Source of the DNA: Hyaloperonospora brassicae
Lineage: Eukaryota; Oomycota; Peronosporomycetes; Peronosporales; Peronosporaceae
Length of the DNA stretch: 64,000 bases
Direction: 5' to 3'
NCBI GenBank assembly: GCA_947650285.1
Contig: CANTFL010000490.1
Span: forward strand, 36,301 to 100,300
This document shows, piece by piece, positions 55,264 to 64,000 of this stretch (position 1 is its first letter; every line of letters starts with the position of its first letter). The notes below the pieces were generated by a model, which was not told the DNA's origin, searched no databases, and saw nothing but the letters and a program-made list of their open reading frames with translations. The position numbers were made by a program, and so were the translations under genes.

Positions 55264-57870
55264 CTGACTTTGTTTACGGCCAGGAACGATATTACGAAGA
55301 CGCAATTTAAGTCCTCATATCTCGCATCTCCGCCCGCAACTTATGGCTGGAAACGCAGCATGCCTGCACCTGGTAGCTGAAAGCGCAGCACGCTTGGGGC
55401 AGACCCCTCTCCGCCGCTTCCTATGCAGTACAGGGTTAGTCACAACCGTAAAGTAGAGAAACAAAATAATTTAGGACGAATGGCTTTATCTGCACCACGT
55501 TAGCTTGAGTATTCAAGGACGAAGGGCATTTTTTTATTTTCGTCATTAGATGATAAATTTTTTATCTTCCCGAAATAATAGTCGTTTTTTAATGTTGTAA
55601 AAATGACGCTGACAATATGCTATCCCGTTGCAATTCGAAAATAGCAAAAATGTACAGTCACGGTCTAAGCGTAATTTTAGTGACATTATATTGTCCGTTT
55701 TTGGACGTGCTAAATTGCCTTGTGTGTATTCAGATAAATAATTGCAATTTTAGAGACAGTATATAGAAGATATACATCTTCTAGCTATATAGAACAGACA
55801 TCGGTTGTGAGATGACTGTTTTTAAAAACTACTAAACTATTTATTATTGATCTTGGTTGGGGGTGTTGACATAAAGGAATGTGTGTACGGCTTAATGTTA
55901 CTGACGATCGTTCAAATGAACATAAAAGCAACGCGCTACGAGATATTTCTGCAAGTGCATCTTCAGTAAACCTGAATGGTGCAGAGTATGTTGTGAATAT
56001 ACGAACGATTTTATGAATAATATGCAAAAATGAATCGATCTCATTTAATTTATAGTTTTAAAATATATGAGATAGACACTAGAAGCTGACTGTCACTGGC
56101 ACCTCAATGTACTAAGTCTAATATTCGCAAAGGCATTAAAAATTTAGACCGCCGGAGGTATTCTTGTAAAGTAACAAATTACATTTTGTGTATGTATGGT
56201 CGCCTAACTGGCCGGATGATCTTCTTGCAGAAACGCTTTGTAGTGTAACGAGGTGTGTGTATCTTCTTAAAAGATTAAATAGTGTCACTGTACTACTGTA
56301 ATCTTTGCCCAGCATTAATTAATCTAATAATTGTATTGCGAATGCGTTTATCACCTACATGAATTAATTATTCAATTAATGGAAGCTTAATGTAAATTAT
56401 GGTCAAAGTGTTAGTTGGAATAAAATGTTTCGCACGTGACAAGTATTGCGCACATTTCATTTTTACATCGTAGCAGAAGCGAGTGGACCTACAGAAGGTT
56501 ATAAAGTAAAGGGATATGTAATCCACCTTTAAGATTACAGAGACCCGATATATATTTTTCCTTATATTCCTATGATTAGTTCACAATACTGTGTACCTGT
56601 TAAATTGCCACACATTGTATATACAATCGTATGACATCCAGCTTTATGCCTTTTAAACAAAAGGTGATTAATAATGGTTGGGAACGGCTTTAACAAAATG
56701 GTTTACACTAGGTACCTACCACACTTACACACGTACGAATCGATACCATATCTGCACCATCATTTTAATTTCAGCGCATCAGCACTAAATATGATATCAT
56801 TAATAGTGAAGGTAATGTTTTTTTACTTGTAATCGTAATGCGTCGTCAGCATCCCAATCGAATTGAGTCTTAATTACAATATATACATATCTAGTTATAG
56901 ATATAGACATTAAGATATATATATCGCGAACAAGCTGACGGCTTAACTAAGTATGTCGACCGATTCTTGTACGCAGCTTGTTGCTTTGGCCGTTTGTTGC
57001 AGCTCATTATTAGCTAGCATAATAGGCGCGACTGACCCTTCACGTTTTGTGATGATATCATTTACTTGTTAGTGTATTCAGAGCATAGCTTTATGTAATC
57101 ACGTTGTAGACGCTACATTGAGAGTGTTGTCAGCCTCTTAGTTGTAAAAGATAAGTATAATGAGCAATGTCAAGATAGCATTTACACGTATGTACCCTAC
57201 GTCGCTCATTGTATAATAATCACCAGAATCGAATTGTATTCGGTGTACTGGTTGATCTCCTTACTTGTAAGTTGCACGAGATTGAAATAAATGGAATTAT
57301 TGTCTAATTTAAAAATATATGGTAATACATATCTCACTACGAAAAGAATGAATCAATATTAACTTTGATGGTATCATCAGAACCGCTACGCCTATTCGTT
57401 GACATAGGCCATCTACATCAACCAACTCAACCACCAGTCGACGCTGAACGCACGCAGTGGATATTGAGAGATAAGATATTTTTGGAGTTTGTCGTCCACT
57501 ATACGTGAGAAAAAAATGAAAAGGGGTTTCATTACGACTAGCCACGCTATACTTCACACTTGTGTTTTTTATGATAGTCAGCCCACCTGTGCGCGTCCAG
57601 TAAACGTTAGGATTCGAGCCACCTTCCTGCAGTGAGTCAGTGTACAGTAGTAGGAAGCTGAAATACTGTTAGTATAAGCGGAAGGTGTCCCGTTTCACCA
57701 AATGGCGCTTCGTGATCCGTCCAAAGATTGTCACAGTTCCTGAAATGTAGGGAAATCCACGCTGCTAAATGAGCCAATACAGCTGCACTTGGCGGGTCAA
57801 AATCGACGAGTCAAAGTCGTCAAGTCAAACTGATCAAAAATCGAACGCCTTGACGAGACAAACTGCCCGA
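55264..57870. other. AT-rich region without recognisable genes
   Basis: Only short ORFs without motifs. Near 55,347-55,402 two related 20-bp stretches (CTGGAAACGCAGCATGC and CTGAAAGCGCAGCACGC) lie in tandem. Nothing else was recognised. Confidence 0.5.
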
Positions 57871-57985
57871 CAAATTGAACTCGACACATTGAACTCGACA
57901 CATTAAACTCGACAAATTGAACTCGACACATTGAACTCGACAAATTGAACTCGACACATGATTGAACTCGACACATTGAACTCGA
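57871..57985. repeat. 14-bp minisatellite, eight units
   Basis: Units of CAMATTGAACTCGA, one with a 3-bp insertion. The next 140 bp hold looser relatives (CGACGAGTC, and two copies of a 17-bp unit with ACATGTCGCACTC at about 58,060-58,092). It lies immediately before the VPS13-like gene and may be in its 5' flank. Confidence 0.85.
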
Positions 57986-58149
57986 CGAGCCGAATTCCTC
58001 AACGAGTCGATACGTTCGACGAGTCAGAGAGGATGAGACCAACTCGCCGACTTAACATTCTCAACATGTCGCACTCCTCAACATGTCGCACTCCCGACAT
58101 GTCGAACTCCTCCACGGGTCGTACTACTGGGGTGTTGGTCGCTTTTCGT

Positions 58150-61100
58150 CTCCCCCGAACGTCTGTGTCCATTAGCCATCGTGCCGCTGTATCTTCTGAG
58201 CCGCTGGCCCATTATGCCGGGGATGCTGACCGTGGCGCTGCTCTCGGTGGGCGTGTCCCTGTCGCTCTGCGTCGTGCCCGCGCTAGCACGTCTCACGGTC
58301 TTTCCCCTGCTCTTGGCGCTCGTGCACAAGTTCGCAGCCGCGTATGCGACGGACAGCGTCCGCATTGAGTTTTGCTTTGGCTCGTGTGCCTTGCGCAAGC
58401 ACCGCAGTGCCGACTCGGAGCTCGCGCGTGGCGTCACGATCTCGCTCTTCTTTGTCACGGTGCAGAGCGAGTTCCTCAAGTCACTGGCGTTTGCCAAGCA
58501 AGGACTCGCACCTGATGAGCTCCAGCGCGTGGCGATTGAGAAGATTGAGATTCATGTAACCACGACGTGGAAAATGGTGGTGAAACTCGAGGGCGTGAGT
58601 GTAGACGGCCGGATCGTGGACCCCAATGTGGACGGCGTGTTTGAGCTGCAAGACGCGGTGGCAATGAAGCTAACTGAAGCGGCGAATTGGATCACGCTGC
58701 TAGATGTAGAGCGTAAGAAAACAGAGCTGAGAGTGAAGCGAGAGGAGACGCAAGCAGCGCGCGCTCCTGGAGCGGCAGATCAAGCTTTTAGTTTCAAGAT
58801 CGCGTGCTGCAGCAGATTGCGGCACAGGTGGACATCCACGTCAGCAAGTTGCGAGTTACTGTCACGGAACTGACTCCTGGAGCTGCTGCCGTTGACGGCC
58901 ATGATGAAGTAAACGAAGAGAAGGATGGCATGGATGCAGACGAGGCCAGAAATGGCTCGATCTTCGGGCTTCTGTTGAAACCTACACGCGTGAGCTTTGC
59001 TCTGAACTCGTGTGACGTGTTGTCGGATGTGTTGCACGAAAACGTAGACGAGGCGTTGCAACTTATCTTGACGTCAGAGGAGATCAAGGTGGAGCACGCT
59101 ATGAGCATGAAAGGCGGGAGCATCTGTGCTACTGTTGTAGACGGTGAAGACGGAAGTGAAGAGACCGTAGTGGAGAAGAAGGTGGACTTACTGAAGGGCA
59201 AAAGGGAAAAGAGCCCTGGCGAAAAACCACTACTGTCCTTTTCAAGTTTGGCCGTAAAGCTGCATGTACCACCCATGCCACGAGTACTAGGTATCGTGGA
59301 GGACATCGCTCCTATTTCGATGATGAACCGTGGGGCGCAAGTGGAGCTACTATCTTCATCGACGATCAACATCTCGATCACACGTGAGTTGGTGGTGGGA
59401 GTACTTCGCGACCTGGTCGTTCCATACAATGACCACCAGGTGCTAGTGCAGTCGGTGCGAACGCTGGAACATGATGAAAGTGTTCGCAAGCCCATGTTTG
59501 AGGAGGGCGAGATATTTTATGTGAGCTATTTCAACAAGGAGGATAGTAACAAGTCGCTATCTAGCCAACAGAAGGCGGAGATTAATGAAAAATTGCGCAC
59601 ACTTGAAATAGCGATGTCGCTGAACAATATTCTTAAGCTGCGCAGTCGGGCGACTGGATTGGCCAAGTGCTACCGCCGTGATCAAGACGAGCTTACCCTT
59701 GCTGATGTCAAGGCAATCGTGCTAGAGAACGCAACTAAGACAAGCAACATTATGTTCAGGGTACTGCAGATCGCGTTGCGCTCGGACAGTATCGTGATTG
59801 GGTTTGTAGAAAGGGGTCACCAAGTCTCAGAGATGGCAGTGGTCGGCTTTGGCGCCAATGTGCACACCTATGCAATTGCGGAAGGTGAGGAAAAGCAGAA
59901 ACTGGACGTGGATGTGGTCGTGGGCCAGACGACGTTTTTGGTCAACGTCGAGTCTTCGGCTCCCAAAACTGTTGCTCCCACGGAAAAGCTACTGTTTGCG
60001 GACTTTGGCAATGTGGCAACAGAGTCTGACGCGGCAGCGGCGCCACGGATGCTGATGGCCCACATAAACCAATTCGAAAATGGGAACATGCTGTTTGTGC
60101 TAGCTTGAACAATGTAAAGGTGATCCTGGCAGTGGGCGCGCTGGTACGCTTTTTGCTGTATGTGGATCGACTGAGCACGAAGTCTGCGCAAGTTCTGTCG
60201 ACTGCGCGTCCACCTCCAACACCGGCTACTTACTCTGAGCAATTGCCTGTGTCGGTGGATATTGCCGAAAGTGAGATGGAGACGATGACGAAGGAGGTAC
60301 CAATGTCTTCGTTCAGCTTGTTTGGTGAGTTATTGCTGAAACTTGACGTCAGCATGAGCGACTGCCGCATCCTCTTGCTTCCTACTCCATCTTATTCAAA
60401 GTCACTGTATACGGATATGGATGTGGAGACATGGCAAAATGACTACGAAGTGGACTGTCACGGGGATATACCAGTGACATTCAGCATTTGTCTCGAAAGC
60501 TCTAAGGTAAAGGAGTCGATGGAGTTCAACGCGCAAAGTTTTAGTATCGGTGCGCAATACGTTCATAACGCCGAGGAGATGGAAACAATCCTGGCCCCAA
60601 CAAATGTGACGTTGCACTACGCGCTAGAACAAGACTCCGTAGACTCTTTGACGTGCCACCAGAGCATTATGGTGCACATGCCAGATGTCTTAGTTTCTGG
60701 ATCAGACCTGAGTTTGTCGCTGTTGGCGTCTTGTGTTGAAGCACTTGGTAACGTACAGACCATTACGCCGGACCGAGCCCGACTCCGCCTACTGAGTCGT
60801 ATGAAGCAAAACGAAATTCGACGCCAGGCTGAATCGATGTGGTTCTCGACCGCTTGCACCGTCTTTTCGACGAAATTGACGAAAACGGGAATGGCCGTAT
60901 TGGGCTAGGCGAGCTTCTTCTATTATTGCGCCGCGTCAAGATTGGTGATACGTTACTTGAGAGCGAGTTAGGGTATCTGGGATGTGCACTCTTCAAAGAA
61001 ATCGATCAGGACGGCGACGGGTTTCTGGAATTCCAAGAGCTACGAGCATACTTGCGTGATGACCTGTTGTCCGATAACTCTGTGGCAGCTTCGGGCGCAC

Positions 61101-64000
61101 CGTCGGGGGATGGCAGCAATGCTCTCAGTGGCTTTCTTAATTTGCGCGGAAGCGAGTACAATTCGTCCGAAGCGATCAACAAGATGAGCGAGACGAAGAT
61201 TGCGTGTTCTGAACAACTCGCAGAGTGGATTCAGCGTCCTGTGTTTGTCGAACGGTTTTGGGAGCTGTTTGAGAGTGAAGCTCACCTTACTAAACGCTCC
61301 CTGTGTGATCAGGATCCGCTGGATGTGCAAAAGAAGTTAGTACGTTTGCTGAATAACTACGATGCCGCAAATCTCATGTGGGATGCTTTGGTTTTGCCTG
61401 TGTTGGAAGATCTTTGTACGGACCACGCCTTTTGCGAGTGGCTACTGCAACCATTCACACATTGCGGAGGTCTCATAGAGTACCAGAGTGCGGCGAAAGT
61501 TATCGCAAAAAAGAAACGCGGTATTTTTAGTGCAGCCATGAATGAAGCAGAACATTTGATTAGCAAGCTTACACAGAGCGCCAACCCGGTGAAGAAGGAG
61601 TTGCGGCTTACGACGGACGTACGAATGGGGAACCTGCGGCTCGTTCTAACGGACACAGAGTTGCCCACTCGTTTCTGTCGTGGTGATTTCGTCATCAAAG
61701 ATGTGAAATTGTCAGTGAGGTTGACTGGCAAAGAGATCGATGAAAATGGTCCCGTAGATTGGGTCGGTTTGGCTACATCTGGCGATTCCGACTGGATGGG
61801 GCTGTTTGGGTTCAAGCTGTCGTCGTCATGTTATAGTGAAGCTGCTGCTGACATGGAATTCATCATTGAGCAGCGGGAGCTGGTTGTAGGCCTGTCTTCT
61901 AGCGATGGCGAGAATGGGTTTTCAGTGACAATGGAGGCTACAAAATGATATCAAATCAACGTGACCCCGAGCGTTCTAAGAACCTATCGTGCTCTGATGG
62001 ATGCCATTGACGAAATAAGATAACAGAACGGCCTACAGACGCACCAAAACAGCTTCCGTAACTCAATAACTGCGAAGAAATGCAAAGAAACTGATTGCTT
62101 GGTTGAAAATTTCACTGGGTGTACGATTGTGCTAAAATTGAGCGGCAGTGACGAGACGATCACGATCAAAACGCATGATCGCGCTTACATCGATAATAAT
62201 GTTTTGAAGGACGGCGAAGCAGCACTGGACCTACTCGAAATTGACCAGTGGGGCACAAGCAACACCTCGGTGAAGCTACCCCACTTTGGCAGCGTAAATA
62301 TTGGCGTGAGCACCGCAGAAGCCTTACAAGCTACACTGTTCGTCACATAATTTTCACGATTGGAAAACCCGAGGCGACAGCATATCGTTCTGCGATCAAA
62401 CGCGTTCTTCTGCAAACACAGCTCTGAATGTAGCGAAGTGAAGTATTTGAGTTTAGGGTGTGAAGGCCGAAAGGCAGTGGAATCTCAAGTAGTCAAGTTA
62501 CGACCTAATGAGCGCATGTCATTGCCACTCTCGCTTTTGATGGGGATTACAGAGTTTTACGCGCGTCCTGAAAGCCATGAACACTGGATCGTCAAGACTT
62601 CCCTAAACAACGTTGTGTTGACGTCCAAGGAGGCAATCAGAGAGCTTAACGAGCACGAAGCAGAGCGTAAAGGAAAGACGCAGCAGCACCGAGGCGGTAC
62701 CATCGTGCATGGTGATACCGAGGAAACTTGCACAAAGATGATTCGGCGACTGACCTCGAATGTGATCGTGCGTCGTTGGTACCTGCGTTTGCATTTCGAA
62801 TGGGAAATCGCGCTCCTTCCTCCATTTGTTGTTTGTAACTCGCTTCCTTATGAGATGGAAATTCGGTTTATCGAGTACAAGTCGAGTTCATTGAGAGACA
62901 TGAAGACCGAATTCGCGAAAGTGGACAATCTCCTGCGTCGCGAGGGTGCAGTCGAACCGTCTACTGGAGTGCTGAGCGGCGTGGTGGATTCAGGCCACGA
63001 CATGGAGGTGTCCGGAGTTAGCGGAGGGCATCCTGGGTACCTGTCGATTCGGCTCGTGGCCAAGCAGCGTAGTACAGACAAGCAGGTGGTGTCACCGTGG
63101 TCCAAACCGCTTTTAATGATGATTTACAAAGGAGTCGAGCAGTTTACGACGTCACGAGAAAGTATCGAAGTCGATGTCGGTGTCAAGTTCAATATCGATC
63201 GAATCACTCTTCCTGGCTACCCTCGACTCGTGCGATTTTCGAGCCCGTATTGGATTGTAAATAACTCGTCACTTGCGTTCGACTACGCGTCGACTGAGCC
63301 TGGCGCGAAGCACACATCGCTCAAGTCCATGGATGTTTGTGCATCGTTCAGATACCCTATCATGATATCATTATCTCATGATCGTTTGAGTATGAAACCG
63401 GTCGGGAACCTAAACCGCCGGCCCAAGGCATGGGTTGAATTTGGTAGTATGCCGGAGACCGCGTATAAAACATCTGTGATACCGGAGCACGCAGTCGGGA
63501 GTGCGCGATGGTCAAAACCTATGAACACGACCGCGATCAACACCATGGGCGAGATCGTGTGCGGCCCGAGCGTTTTTGGCGTGAAAATGGAAGGCCTATA
63601 CGGTCTTCTCGAGCCCGGCGTTTCGCTAACATTGAGCCCCCAGTATTTTGCCCAAAACTGTCTGAGCCAGAAGTTGTACATGCAGAGCTTTGCCTCGCAC
63701 GATACTGACCCTCAAAAAGTGAACGAATTGTTCCACAAGAGAAGTGTTGATGTCGTGAAGCAGCTACACATGACACTGGAGGACGGTCAAACTACACCAT
63801 TGTACCACTTCGAGGCGTTGAAGAAGCACGAGTCTGCAGAACAGAGCGAGCGCCATGTTTCGATCTCATTTTTGGAAGAATGGAGCAACGACGCCGACAA
63901 GAAGAATTGGTCATTTGCGATTCCGATTAACACGGCTGGAGACGTGTATCTACAAGTGTACTCATCTGTGCGTCAGCATTATTTGATCTGTCAGGCCAGT
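58150..64000 (+). pseudogene. VPS13/chorein-like lipid transfer protein gene, interrupted, partial at right edge
   Basis: The translation is a giant chorein/VPS13-type protein, a family that forms bridge-like lipid channels at membrane contacts. Segments are 58,181-58,780 (hydrophobic start, then a chorein-like IHVTTTWKMVVKLEGVSVDG), 58,804-60,108, 60,105-60,908, and 60,839 to the edge. Late parts include VTPSVLRTYRALMDAI and PYWIVNNSSLAF, typical of the middle and SHR-BD/adaptor region. The frame changes near 58,760-58,790 (twice), 60,095 and 60,838; in-frame stops lie at 61,946, about 62,019 and 62,348, within stretches that still read as protein. Either it decayed recently or the assembly has errors. 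No standard introns were seen. The exact start is unknown; the strongly conserved text begins near 58,300. Confidence 0.75.
60878..61039 (+). other. EF-hand pair inside the VPS13-like protein
   Basis: Two canonical 12-residue calcium loops, DENGNGRIGLGE (60,878-60,913) and DQDGDGFLEFQE (61,004-61,039), each flanked by helices, sit 30 residues apart. Positions 1, 3, 5, 9 and 12 fit calcium binding apart from Gly at position 9 in the first loop. Most animal and fungal VPS13 proteins lack EF-hands, so this suggests calcium-controlled lipid transfer in this lineage. Confidence 0.85.

Noticed and set aside
57590..57660. tRNA on the minus strand (GGCTCGAATCCT resembles a T-arm)
   Set aside because: The neighbouring bases do not form a T-stem, and no anticodon or D-arm can be folded.
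58794..59495. 233-codon minus-strand ORF
   Set aside because: Shadow of the VPS13-like coding frame on the opposite strand, with no motif of its own.

Overview
The window looks like a transposon-rich, fairly AT-rich piece of a eukaryotic nuclear genome. An oomycete (Peronosporales, a Phytophthora or downy-mildew relative) is the best guess. The guess rests on the mix of LINE, Ty3/gypsy, Ty1/copia and MULE families and on a VPS13-type gene with an EF-hand pair at the right edge. It is inference; no marker gene fixes the genus. No rRNA, tRNA or CRISPR array was found.

Layout. (1) 0.13-3.8 kb: a 5'-truncated non-LTR retrotransposon on the minus strand with a long intact reverse-transcriptase ORF. 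(2) 5.17-13.2 kb: a decayed full-length Ty3/gypsy element (copy 1), plus orientation. (3) 13.2-31.3 kb: an 18-kb satellite array of about 15-bp monomers ordered into higher-order repeats of roughly 0.7-0.9 kb. (4) 31,324-39,309: a very young Ty3/gypsy element (copy 2) in the last monomers of the array, with 391-bp LTRs differing at one base, a 5-bp target duplication, gag, pol and a long antisense ORF. (5) 40.0-45.3 kb: a degenerate LTR, an inverted gypsy fragment (copy 3) and a truncated copia relic. (6) 46.3-50.9 kb: AT-rich DNA with no recognisable gene. (7) 50.9-52.3 kb: a dead MULE with long TIRs. (8) 53.75-54.57 kb: a small Pack-MULE-like element holding a FAR1-type fragment and a captured adenylate kinase fragment in the opposite orientation. 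(9) 55-57.8 kb: no recognisable gene. (10) 57.9-64.0 kb: a minisatellite, then a large VPS13/chorein-like gene interrupted by frameshifts and in-frame stops, running off the right edge.

Two signals go beyond ordinary transposon annotation. First, the gypsy family is packed along its length (LTRs, gag, pol and antisense ORF) with short, mostly perfect inverted repeats (arms about 6-11 nt, loops 1-12 nt) every few tens of bases, which the LINE, copia relic and VPS13 gene do not show by eye. Second, every gypsy copy whose 3' region is present carries an antisense gene between pol and the 3' LTR. It overlaps the pol C-terminus, ends in a predicted coiled coil with a basic tail, and keeps amino-acid motifs in three diverged copies. 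Together these suggest a retroelement lineage with a structured genome and an antisense accessory protein.
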